This document shows positions 27,122-35,090 of a stretch of 64,000 bases of DNA, one piece after another. The DNA is from Bdellovibrionales bacterium Ga0074137 (GTDB taxonomy: Bacteria; Bdellovibrionota; Bdellovibrionia; Bdellovibrionales; JAMPXM01). The position numbers were made by a program, and so were the translations under genes. The stretch is taken from NCBI GenBank assembly GCA_001464715.1, contig LNDT01000001.1, positions 47,874-111,873 on the forward strand, in the 5' to 3' direction. The notes under the pieces are model-generated. The model was not told the origin of the DNA. It saw nothing but the letters and a program-made list of their open reading frames with translations, and did not search any database. How positions within the stretch are numbered: position 1 is the stretch's first letter; each line of letters begins with the position of its first letter.

Positions 27122-28348
27122 ATGGTGCGTTTTGTATTTCAGCTCGTCCTCTTGATCTCGCTTGCGCAGGCAAGCTCGGCCTCAGCTTCTGGTGCGTCTT
27201 CTGGTGCATCTTCTGGTGCGTCCTTTGGGACATTTTCTGAGCCGCAGCAAATTCAGTGGAAGGGAGATTTTCGCTACAGAATCGTCCAGCAAAAAGAAGG
27301 CTCGGCTGACTCTCGCCTTTACCAACAAATCCGTGCACGACTGGGACTTCATGTCGATATCGACTCAGATTTCTCTGTGGGGCTTCGCATGGCCACGGCC
27401 AGTTCCGCGATCAGCGGAAATCAGCTGCTTGGCGATGAGTCCGACCCGGGCATGGCTCGACGAACCTTTGGAATCGACCAAGCCTTCGGATCGTGGAGCG
27501 CGCCGGAGGATTCCGATCTCTCGTTAAAAGTATCCTTGGGTCGTGTTGCCAACCCATTCTTTGCTCCCGGCGGAGTGCAGCTTCTCTATGACAGCGACCT
27601 CGCCTTCGAAGGTGTCTCCCTTGAATTCAAAACTTCACCGAATGATCCCAGCGCTTTTTTGAATCTGGGAGGATTTATTCTGTCTGAAAATTACGATGCC
27701 CCAGTCGACACCGTCGATGCAGGGCTGGTCGGTATCGAGGCCGGGTGGATTCTTAGTGGCGACACGGCCGGAAAACTGATTCTCCATTTAGCCCGCCATC
27801 ACTTTCTGAACGTCGCAGGACGACCTATCACCGGTCTCGAACGCAGCGCTAGAATCGATTCGCTTTCGGCCCCCTTTGATCGGTATCGAGGCAACAGCGT
27901 GTACGCAGCAGATCCCCTTGCGACGAGTAAGACTTATCTTCTTCGATCCGAATTCGTGCTCACTAATGCCGGTTTTGAATGGACACCCTCCGCCTTCTTT
28001 GGCGCCGCCGCGGAAGACCTTGGATTTTCTTTCTTCGGAGACTGGGTGCAAAACGATTATGGAGGCGATCATCGAGACGCCGTTGAAGCTGGATTCATAT
28101 TGAACCGTGGCCTGATCAAAATCCTGGTTGCTGGTGTTTTTAAGGGATCAGATTCACTTTTAGGAGCCTTCACAGATAGCGACTTTGTCGGCGGAGGCAC
28201 CGATACAAAGGGCACGAAACTTGGACTGTCCTACCAGGCTACGAAGCACACCGAACTCGCTCTCACAAGTTTTATCGGGACACGCGGAGTCTCGGCCACT
28301 TCGCGGGATTACAACTCCCAGTTTCTCGATTTCTCGCTCCGCTTTTAA
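27122..28348 (+). CDS. Putative outer-membrane porin-like beta-barrel protein
   Basis: A 408-residue exported protein. The signal peptide (FVFQLVLLISLAQASSASA) is followed by a GASS repeat region, then alternating hydrophobic/polar strands throughout (WKGDFRYRIVQ, RLYQQIRARLGLHVDI, KVSLGRV...). It ends in SLRF; a terminal Phe is the usual signal for outer-membrane barrel assembly. The pattern ADSRLYQQIRARLGL resembles putative porins of the alginate-export/Porin_5 type. Substrate unknown. The gene lies 24 bases before hflX and may be co-transcribed with it. Confidence 0.7.
   Translation: MVRFVFQLVLLISLAQASSASASGASSGASSGASFGTFSEPQQIQWKGDFRYRIVQQKEGSADSRLYQQIRARLGLHVDIDSDFSVGLRMATASSAISGNQLLGDESDPGMARRTFGIDQAFGSWSAPEDSDLSLKVSLGRVANPFFAPGGVQLLYDSDLAFEGVSLEFKTSPNDPSAFLNLGGFILSENYDAPVDTVDAGLVGIEAGWILSGDTAGKLILHLARHHFLNVAGRPITGLERSARIDSLSAPFDRYRGNSVYAADPLATSKTYLLRSEFVLTNAGFEWTPSAFFGAAAEDLGFSFFGDWVQNDYGGDHRDAVEAGFILNRGLIKILVAGVFKGSDSLLGAFTDSDFVGGGTDTKGTKLGLSYQATKHTELALTSFIGTRGVSATSRDYNSQFLDFSLRF
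27188..27223 (+). repeat. 12-bp tandem repeat at the porin N-terminus
   Basis: Three near-identical 12-base units (tctggtgcgtct) encode SGAS-type tetrapeptides just after the signal peptide. The third period-12 in-frame repeat of this kind in the window; a possible site of slippage-driven length variation. Confidence 0.8.
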
Positions 28349-28372
28349 CGGGTTCGTGTTAAGCTTCGCACC

Positions 28373-29836
28373 ATGCAAACGCCAGCCGAAAAAGAAAATC
28401 TCAACGCTGTCCTCGTCGGGCTACAAACGCCCGGCATGACTCTGACCGAACTGCAAAGCTCGCTCGATGAATTAGCCCGACTTGTTTCAACTCTCGGCTA
28501 CAATGTCGTGGGTCGTCTTTGGCAGAAACGAAAATCAGATCGAGGCTTCACCGTATTGGGAGACGGAAAGTTGCGCGAACTCGCGACGTGGACTGGGGGC
28601 CCCGGAGTCATCGGTCCCAACGTCGTAAAGAAGAAACATAAAGCGGCTCTCAAATTTGGCGATAGCGACGACGACTTAGAGACCGATTCGTACGACGACG
28701 TCCATGACAATTCACAAGATGATTTTGAAGACGATTCCGATGACGGAAGCGAATCGAGCGATGTTCCATCTGGACCGAAGCCGGGTGAGCGCGCGGGCTT
28801 TGTGATTTTTGACTGTGAACTCTCACCGTCTCAGCTTCGCAATATCGAAAGTGCCTCGGGCGTTACAGCTTTGGACCGAACCGGTGTCATTATCGAAATC
28901 TTCAGTCGCCACGCAAAAACGCGGGCGGCGCGCCTTCAAGTCGAAATCGCACGGCTCAGTTACGTCGCTCCCCGCCTCAGAGAAACCGGCGGCGGCGAAG
29001 ATCGCGGCGGTGGCGGCATTGGCGGAAAAGGCTCCGGTGAAACAAGTCTTGAACTCGATCGACGAAATATTCGAGACCGAATCAAGGAGCTTAAAGACGA
29101 ACTTAAGAACATCGCGGTCGAGCACGACGTCCGGCGTGCAAGGCGCAATCAAGAACTCACGGTCGCATTGGTCGGCTACACGAACGCCGGAAAATCCTCG
29201 CTCATGCGTGCTCTGACCGGCAGCGACGTCCTCGTCGCTGATAAACTATTCGCAACTCTCGACACAACAGTGCGTGTCCTCTACCCGGAGTCGCGGCCTC
29301 GCATTCTTGTGTCCGACACCGTCGGATTTATTAAAAAGCTTCCTCACGACCTTGTTGCCTCGTTTAAATCGACGCTCGACGAAGCACTCAATGCCTCGCT
29401 TCTTCTTTATGTTGTGGACGCCGGTGATCCAACATTTCGAAGCCAGCTCGAAGTAACCAAAGCTGTATTGACCGAAGTCGGTGCGGGCGATGCCCCAAGT
29501 CTTCTCGTTCTCAACAAAGTCGATCGTCTCGAACGAACAGATCTAGCGATGCTTCGTCGCGAATATCCAGAGGCGATTTTTCTTTCGGCTCTAAACCCGA
29601 AAGATGTCGCTGAACTTCGCGAGCAATTGATTTCCTATTTTGATAAAGACATGGTCGACGAAGACTTCCTCATTCCCTACGAATCAAAGGGTGTCTTGGG
29701 AGAAATTCGCGAGCGCGGTCGCGTCCTTGAAGAAAAGTACGATGAGACAGGCGTTCATCTCAAAGTTCGTGGTCCCTCGGAGCAGATGGATCGCTTGAAG
29801 TCGTTAGTAAAACGGCAGACGGATCCGCACCGCTAG
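28373..29836 (+). CDS. hflX: GTPase HflX with an acidic insertion
   Basis: A ribosome-associated GTPase that splits stalled ribosomes. The N-terminal HflX domain contains FVIFDCELSPSQLRN, ALDRTGVIIEIFSRHAKTRAARLQVE near 160-185 and GGKGSGETSLELDRR near 220-235; the G domain has VALVGYTNAGKSSLM (P-loop) near 260, DTVGFIKKLPHDLVASFK near 313-330, and LVLNKVDR near 377. An unusual feature is a highly acidic stretch (about residues 98-130, DSDDDLETD and DDFEDDSDDG) inserted in the N-terminal domain. It is not part of typical HflX and could be a disordered electrostatic linker. The length of 487 exceeds the usual 420-430 residues by about that amount. Confidence 0.92.
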   Translation: MQTPAEKENLNAVLVGLQTPGMTLTELQSSLDELARLVSTLGYNVVGRLWQKRKSDRGFTVLGDGKLRELATWTGGPGVIGPNVVKKKHKAALKFGDSDDDLETDSYDDVHDNSQDDFEDDSDDGSESSDVPSGPKPGERAGFVIFDCELSPSQLRNIESASGVTALDRTGVIIEIFSRHAKTRAARLQVEIARLSYVAPRLRETGGGEDRGGGGIGGKGSGETSLELDRRNIRDRIKELKDELKNIAVEHDVRRARRNQELTVALVGYTNAGKSSLMRALTGSDVLVADKLFATLDTTVRVLYPESRPRILVSDTVGFIKKLPHDLVASFKSTLDEALNASLLLYVVDAGDPTFRSQLEVTKAVLTEVGAGDAPSLLVLNKVDRLERTDLAMLRREYPEAIFLSALNPKDVAELREQLISYFDKDMVDEDFLIPYESKGVLGEIRERGRVLEEKYDETGVHLKVRGPSEQMDRLKSLVKRQTDPHR

Positions 29837-30552
29837 GGCTCTTCTGTTTTTCCAGAAGAACTGCGATGAAGCGGAGACGCTTTCGCAAAAAGAAAGCCCC
29901 CGTAAGCAAATTGCAGGGTCGCAAAATCTGTGATGAACACAGGCCCCTCGGTCCCGAATTTTGAAATGTAAAATCCCTCGCCCAGTGCAACGGCCACGTG
30001 CTTTACTTCGCCGACCGAGTACCCCAGGAGTATAGTGTCGCCAACGTTCACAAGCGACTCATCCGTCACCATCTGAAGGCGCCAAAGTTTCGTTGAGAAA
30101 AGCTCAAACTGATAGGGAAGGCCATTTAAGACATGAACAAAGCAGTTGCAGTCAAAGGGCGTCGTCGTCGGACCACCTTTTCGGATATAGTCGCGTAAGT
30201 TCTGAGTGAGCCATTCCGGCACGTCCAACCACTTGCGCTGACCTTCACTCGACGCCACCACCACTTCAACCCGCGCTGCACTTGAGAAGTCGAGAGTTTC
30301 GGTTTTCTCGACAACCACCCGGGACATTTCGTGCAGGCGCAGTTCGCCCCGAGAAGTTCTTATATTCACCATGGCCGGCCTAAACCAGTCCGGTAAATGA
30401 GGGATGACTTCACTGGCGCGACTTTCAGTGATTTCAATGGAAAGAGTTTCAGAAAAGAGCGACTCGCAGCGGTCCGCAAGTGCAGACTCGGAAAAAAAGC
30501 TGATGCCCACCAAGCAGGACACCAAAACCACGGGCATCAGAAAAAGTGACAT
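29833..30552 (-). CDS. Secreted NlpC/P60-like cysteine peptidase-fold protein
   Basis: About 239 residues starting at ATG 30552, selected because GGGGA lies eight bases upstream; an ATG two codons earlier is too close to it. Signal peptide SLFLMPVVLVSCLVGISFF, cleavage near SALADRCE. The C-terminal 110 residues recall NlpC/P60 or CHAP proteins: TTPFDCNCFVHVLNG has the position of the catalytic DCSGF-type Cys, and VGDTILLGYSVGEVKHVAVALGEGFYISKFG has the typical D-x-L...H-V-x-I strand with the catalytic His. It could cleave cell-wall peptides or act as an amidase. The remaining catalytic residue is not identifiable. Ends four bases into the convergent hflX stop. Confidence 0.6.
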   Translation of the reverse strand: MSLFLMPVVLVSCLVGISFFSESALADRCESLFSETLSIEITESRASEVIPHLPDWFRPAMVNIRTSRGELRLHEMSRVVVEKTETLDFSSAARVEVVVASSEGQRKWLDVPEWLTQNLRDYIRKGGPTTTPFDCNCFVHVLNGLPYQFELFSTKLWRLQMVTDESLVNVGDTILLGYSVGEVKHVAVALGEGFYISKFGTEGPVFITDFATLQFAYGGFLFAKASPLHRSSSGKTEEP

Positions 30553-30674
30553 GGTCATTTCCCCGGACAACATGGTTCCACTTCGAGACTTTCGAGCCCC
30601 CTTCAATGAAGAAGATTTGGGGAAGAGTTTTTGCCGCATAAACGGGTGTTTTGCAAATTTCGGGGCAGGCTGAT

Positions 30675-31499
30675 CTACGAGCCTTCGCAGCGCGCTTTCA
30701 AAGCCCGATTCATCGATTCAAAACTGGGCCGGGCCGCTCCGAAAACCGAGGCTAAGAGGCCCACCAAGAGGCCCTCAAGCCTCTCACCGTGAACGAAGCG
30801 AGTTCCCTCACTTTCATGCGAGTGGACTTCGAAGTAGTGGGTGACGTCGAGAAGTCCCCGAAAAAGAAGACTCACGCGCCATGAAAGAACGGCAACTTCG
30901 CTTCGTTCGGTCACAATACTTTTATACGCAGTTTCGACCTCGGCCTCGCGGCGGATACGAATTGTCATCGTGTTGCCGACTCTTCCCGCCCCTTTTACTT
31001 CGATTAAAAAAGGGTTCCAGGCCGAGTAATTTTCAAAAGCTGTTAGCTCATCCCAAACTCTCTTGGGCGACACTGAAATGAAAGTTTCTGTTTCGACTTT
31101 TCGCCGGTCGACCTCGGGATTTTTGGTGTGAATAAAAATCCAGGCCATCAAAACGAATTGCAGCGGAATCCTAAGCCACAAAAGAAAATCCGGAACGCCG
31201 TACACACTTCCACCGACACTCAGCATGTGAACGTGAGCTGGAAGTACTGCCACTAAAAAAAGAATCAGCCCCCAGGCCGCCAAAGATCGAACTTCGGGTC
31301 GGATCAGCATCATTCCAAGCAGCATCTCAAATGCGCCCGCGACCAAGTTTAAGGCGCCGTGCGAAGGAAGGTAGGTGGGCATCATCTTCAAGTAGAATTC
31401 AGGATTCTTAAAATGATTAAAGCCCGCCATGACAAAGCCAAACGACAACACATAAAGGCTGATTAGTTTTAAGCGCGCCCGAAGTGACAAACTCAACAT
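30675..31499 (-). CDS. DoxX-like membrane domain fused to an SRPBCC domain
   Basis: About 274 residues. The ORF extends further upstream as an Arg-rich sequence, but MLSLSLRAR at 31499 is the credible start: what precedes is low-complexity and overlaps the upstream gene. Residues 1-135 hold four hydrophobic helices (YVLSFGFVMAGFNHF, LNLVAGAFEMLLGMMLI, AAWGLILFLVAVLPAHVHML, WLRIPLQFVLMAWIFI), in the pattern of DoxX/SURF4-type small membrane proteins. Residues 145-275 form an SRPBCC (START-like) domain: SVSPKRVWDELTAFENYSAWNPFLIEV, GRVGNTMTIRI, then a C-terminal helix ARPSFESMNRALK. SRPBCC domains bind hydrophobic ligands. The fusion suggests a membrane-linked lipid-binding function. Confidence 0.75.
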   Translation of the reverse strand: MLSLSLRARLKLISLYVLSFGFVMAGFNHFKNPEFYLKMMPTYLPSHGALNLVAGAFEMLLGMMLIRPEVRSLAAWGLILFLVAVLPAHVHMLSVGGSVYGVPDFLLWLRIPLQFVLMAWIFIHTKNPEVDRRKVETETFISVSPKRVWDELTAFENYSAWNPFLIEVKGAGRVGNTMTIRIRREAEVETAYKSIVTERSEVAVLSWRVSLLFRGLLDVTHYFEVHSHESEGTRFVHGERLEGLLVGLLASVFGAARPSFESMNRALKARCEGS

Positions 31500-31509
31500 A
31501 CCACTCTCG

Positions 31510-32277
31510 TTACTGAACCTTCGACGGCGCCTGAGCTGGAACTTGCGGCGACGATGCGCCAGTCTGTGCTCCCGACGGCGCCCCGGTCTGCGCCTTTGAC
31601 TGAATCGAAACAAGGGTTAAATCATAAACCAGAGCCGACTGACTCGGAATTCCGGGACGCGCACTGGGACCAAACCCATGCTCGGGCGAAAGATAAATGG
31701 TCCACTCGGCCCCAATCGGCATTCTTTGCACAACTTTTTTTAGCCCCGGGACGACAAGGTTTTTGAACTTCAAACGAAATCCCTGAGGATCTGAAGTCTG
31801 ATCAACCACCGTACCATCGGCAAGTTTCGCGCGGTAGCGAACCAATATTTCATCCTCTTCGCGAAGAGCCGCCGTGCGTTTTGGAGAACCCGCCGGTGCC
31901 GCTTTCGCTTCTTTCACAAGGAGCCCAGGTTCAAGGGCCTTGAGCGTCGGGTCGGCGGCCGCTTTAGCAATGAACTCTTGCGACTTCTTAAGATTATCGG
32001 CCGCTTTAAGGGCTTCGAATTCGCCCTGTTTTCTTTGAAGCTCGGACAAGCGCTGAGACACAACACTGGGTTCAAGTTTGGCGCTGTTTTCGACGCCGTC
32101 TTTTAACCCGCGGGCGACGATATCAAGATCAAGTTCGGTTTTTACCTCGCTCAGCTGTTTTCCAAGCGTGAAGCCAATGGCGTAGCTTCGCTGATCGCGA
32201 TCCGATTCAAGCTTGTTACAGCCACTAAAAACGACAAGTGAAATTAGGAACGACAGCTTAAGATTTATTTGACCCAT
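31510..32277 (-). CDS. FKBP-type peptidyl-prolyl isomerase, lipoprotein
   Basis: About 255 residues. The start at ATG 32277 (MGQINLKLSF) gives a type II signal peptide with lipobox VFSGC near residue 20, so the protein is tethered to a membrane in the periplasm. Residues about 30-125 match the FKBP N-terminal dimerisation domain (QRSYAIGFTLGKQLSEV, LDIVARGLKDGV). Residues about 145-240 are the FKBP catalytic domain (VRYRAKLADGTVVDQT, VVPGLKKVVQRMPIGAEWTIYLSPEHGFG, SALVYDLTLVSI). It helps fold exported proteins, like FkpA or Mip. A Gln/Ala/Pro-rich C-terminus follows. The downstream DoxX-SRPBCC gene begins 10 bases after the stop on the same strand. Confidence 0.9.
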   Translation of the reverse strand: MGQINLKLSFLISLVVFSGCNKLESDRDQRSYAIGFTLGKQLSEVKTELDLDIVARGLKDGVENSAKLEPSVVSQRLSELQRKQGEFEALKAADNLKKSQEFIAKAAADPTLKALEPGLLVKEAKAAPAGSPKRTAALREEDEILVRYRAKLADGTVVDQTSDPQGFRLKFKNLVVPGLKKVVQRMPIGAEWTIYLSPEHGFGPSARPGIPSQSALVYDLTLVSIQSKAQTGAPSGAQTGASSPQVPAQAPSKVQ

Positions 32278-32460
32278 TGTTCGACTCCGCTGAGTTTCGC
32301 GTGTTTGTCCAAAGAAAAAAGTGCGACGTCTCATTTGAGAACGAAAATGCGATGGACGCAACAGAACCATGAATCAATTCGATACATTTGACGTTGGACC
32401 GTCATCTAAAGCGCGTCTCCCGCCGATAAGTAAGGTGATAAGTCAGTACGGGAGCACAAG

Positions 32461-32784
32461 ATGGAGAAATCGATGATTAAAGTCGCAGTGTCACCATTTC
32501 ACCGAGTTCGATCTTGGTCGTGCTTAGTCTTGGGAGCAGGGGCACTCACTTTGACGGGCTGCGGATCCTCGCTTGAGGATCTCGTACGCGTCAATCGACC
32601 AAAAGTCGGAACGATCATTCCTTTTGAAGGCCAAGCGGCTGTTAAAATCTCGCCCGGAAATACAATAGCAACTTCGACCGATGTCGCCATGTCAGCGCAC
32701 GTCACAATTACCGATCGACCACTCAGCGGCGGCGATGTCTCTGCGAAGGTTTCGATGGGGCGCCATCGCAACTCGAATCAGTAA
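32461..32784 (+). CDS. Small lipoprotein of unknown function
   Basis: A 107-residue protein. The N-terminus is basic, then a hydrophobic SWSCLVLGAGALTLTG with lipobox LTLTGC near residue 34. The mature part, about 73 residues, holds regular beta-type alternation and no known motif. The ATG at 32473 (MIKVAVSPF) is an alternative start. It lies between two minus-strand transcription units and appears to be alone. Confidence 0.6.
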   Translation: MEKSMIKVAVSPFHRVRSWSCLVLGAGALTLTGCGSSLEDLVRVNRPKVGTIIPFEGQAAVKISPGNTIATSTDVAMSAHVTITDRPLSGGDVSAKVSMGRHRNSNQ

Positions 32785-32805
32785 GAACTAAAAATCAAAA
32801 TTTAT

Positions 32806-32826
32806 GAGCCTCACGATGTGAGGCTT
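32806..32826 (-). terminator. Likely intrinsic terminator of the kinase operon
   Basis: Inverted repeat gagcctcac / gtgaggctt (nine pairs, one G-T) around a three-base loop. On the minus strand, the hairpin is followed by ATAAATTTTGATTTTT, a T-rich tail, 15 bases past the kinase stop codon. Moderate stem and imperfect tail leave this as likely rather than sure. Confidence 0.45.
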
Positions 32827-32841
32827 AAAACCGCTCAAGGT

Positions 32842-35052
32842 TTACTTTTGTGCTGGCTGCCGCGATGTCGCTGCGGCACTGGCCGCATTTTCAACGCGCT
32901 CACCAGACATAGAAACTTCACTGATGACGCCATTGGCTGTCGAACTGACTCGGCGATCATGACGGACTTCCGCTCCAAGCTCTGCGCTCCAATAGATAAC
33001 ATCAGAAATTTCACCGCTATCGGTTTTCGTGTAGCAGTCCACTTTCACGAGCTCTCGCAGGGCGCCCTGTATATTCAACGAAATCTTGTCTCGAACAGAG
33101 CACGCAGCCCGGTAGTTTGTTAAAAAACCACTCGAAAGCGGAACAAGTGGCGTCCACGAAACCGGCTCCGTCGATTTGTAACTGAGCTCAAACTGAACTT
33201 CTTTTCCTTTTCTCAAAGGAAAAATCGCTGCTGGCTGCCCCACGGCCGCACCACCCACTGAGCCGTACACTTTCGACTGCAGTGTTTTTCGCGGAAGCGC
33301 GCTGAACCCAGCAACATACCACTCAGTACCCGCTGGCTGACTGACAACACCTGTTCCCGCAGGATTGCGCGTAAGCCTTGAGACTGTGTACTTTAGGAGT
33401 CCATTTTCCACGCCATCAAAAACACGGCGCTCGACATAGGCGACGTCGCCCCCTTGAGTCGAACGAACTTTCCACTTCCACGTGTGTTGATCGCCCGGGG
33501 TTGGATCGACACGCTCAATCGGCGGCCAAGCATCCGTTGCCGGCTCGACCACCATTGCAAAACCCGAAGACGCATTGGGATTCGTTCCCGCTGTTGGCTC
33601 TGTCACGGGAGGCGCCGAAACAGCTTCGCCCATTCGGCGTCGCTGCTTATCGGCCGCTTCGGCCTGAGCTACAGCTTCGCGAGCGTCGTCGGCAACCGCC
33701 TTAACACGCATCTGCTGGTAATAAACGCCGCCCGCTAAAATTGCGACGAGGCCTGCCGCTGCGACCCACATTCCACTGCCGGACTTCTGGGTTTCTGCTT
33801 TCGCAGAACCTCCCGTAGCCTCTTGCGGGCGCGGAATCATCGATTGAAGATCGACCCCATTTGTATGCGGAGTGATCTGTGCGACGTTCGCTGGAGGCGT
33901 CAAGCTTGAAAGCGCCTCGGATCTCTGCATCGTAATGATTGATTCAAGATCTTTTTTGTAATTCTCAATCGAGTCGATCAACACCTGCGAAGGAATATGG
34001 AGTCCCGTTCGCTCAATCAGACGTGTCGTATCTTCGCTGGGCTCTTCATCGCCGCGCAGCGCTTGTGTTCGAACGGCCAAAGCAAGAATAAACTGCCACT
34101 CGGCCGGATCAACCTTTTGAGCTTCAAGATGGTCCTGAAGCTCTTCGACGTTTTCAATTCGAACCGAAACAAGTTCAGAATTAAAATAGCTGGGCAGATT
34201 TGGAAACTCGATCGCTTTTAAAAGCTGTGCCGCGCTGGACGCCGAGATAGGTCGGTTCTCTGGCTCTTTATCGATAATTTTGTAAAGCGCGTCGATCGCC
34301 TCTTGTGGAAGGACCGCTAAAAGATTCTCTGGAATATCGATTTTCCCATCGCGTATGAGCTCCATCGTCGCAAACTGCGATTCGCCCTTGAAGGGAGTTC
34401 GGCCTGTCAGCATTTCCGCAAACAACAAGCCTAAAGCATAAATGTCCGACGACGGACTTGGATCAATCCCACGGAATAATTCGGGAGCGATGTAATTTAA
34501 TGTCCCGATAACGGCGCCAGTTTTTGTTTTGACACCTTCTGAGCCTGAAGCATTTCCGCCGATGACTTTAGCAATACCGAAGTCGATAATCTTCGCTCGG
34601 CCGTTACCGTCGACGAGGATATTGGCCGGTTTGATATCGCGGTGAACGATCCCGTGACTATGAGCATGATCGAGGCCCGCAGCTATGTCCGAAAAAATCG
34701 AAATCATTTCGCGAATCGTTAAACTTCGATCGCGAGAGATTTGAAAAAGCGAACGACCCGCAACGTGCTCCATTGCGATGTAAAGAAATCCATTATCTTC
34801 GCCAAGTCCGAAAACAGAAACGATGTTGGGGTGAGTCAGCTTCGCAAGCGCTTTTCCCTCAAGAATGAAGCGATTGACGATGTCTGTGTCCGACTGATCA
34901 TAGCTGTGCATGATCTTCACCGCGACTGTACGTGACAGTGCGGGATCGTCGCAAAGGTAAACATCGCCCATACCGCCGCTACCCAGCTTCGAGCGGATCG
35001 TGTATTGCGCTACTTTGTCGCCAATTTGAGGCTTACGTATTTCGACAGTCAC
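32842..35052 (-). CDS. Transmembrane Hanks-type Ser/Thr protein kinase
   Basis: A 736-residue eukaryotic-like kinase. The kinase domain occupies residues about 17-270: GSGGMGDVYL (P-loop, 24-33), catalytic Lys46 in VAVKIM, HRDIKPANIL at 137-146, DFG at 157-159, PELF activation-end near 188. All catalytic residues are present. A linker with a hydrophobic transmembrane segment (WVAAAGLVAILAGGVYY) lies near 430-447, followed by a Lys/Glu-rich helix and an extracellular beta-rich domain of about 200 residues (SFxYKSTEPVSWTPL-like, DKISLNIQGALRELVKVDCYT) that may sense a signal in the periplasm. It is the second gene of a probable operon: the FecR-domain gene ends 39 bases before its start. Confidence 0.9.
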   Translation of the reverse strand: MTVEIRKPQIGDKVAQYTIRSKLGSGGMGDVYLCDDPALSRTVAVKIMHSYDQSDTDIVNRFILEGKALAKLTHPNIVSVFGLGEDNGFLYIAMEHVAGRSLFQISRDRSLTIREMISIFSDIAAGLDHAHSHGIVHRDIKPANILVDGNGRAKIIDFGIAKVIGGNASGSEGVKTKTGAVIGTLNYIAPELFRGIDPSPSSDIYALGLLFAEMLTGRTPFKGESQFATMELIRDGKIDIPENLLAVLPQEAIDALYKIIDKEPENRPISASSAAQLLKAIEFPNLPSYFNSELVSVRIENVEELQDHLEAQKVDPAEWQFILALAVRTQALRGDEEPSEDTTRLIERTGLHIPSQVLIDSIENYKKDLESIITMQRSEALSSLTPPANVAQITPHTNGVDLQSMIPRPQEATGGSAKAETQKSGSGMWVAAAGLVAILAGGVYYQQMRVKAVADDAREAVAQAEAADKQRRRMGEAVSAPPVTEPTAGTNPNASSGFAMVVEPATDAWPPIERVDPTPGDQHTWKWKVRSTQGGDVAYVERRVFDGVENGLLKYTVSRLTRNPAGTGVVSQPAGTEWYVAGFSALPRKTLQSKVYGSVGGAAVGQPAAIFPLRKGKEVQFELSYKSTEPVSWTPLVPLSSGFLTNYRAACSVRDKISLNIQGALRELVKVDCYTKTDSGEISDVIYWSAELGAEVRHDRRVSSTANGVISEVSMSGERVENAASAAATSRQPAQK

Positions 35053-35090
35053 TTGATAATTTATCGGATCTTAAGGAGGCAAAACTGAGT

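Noticed and set aside
31500..31613. Arg-rich N-terminal extension of the DoxX-SRPBCC protein
   Set aside because: It is low-complexity, overlaps the end of the FKBP gene and lacks a start signal; the ATG at 31499 gives a normal membrane protein.
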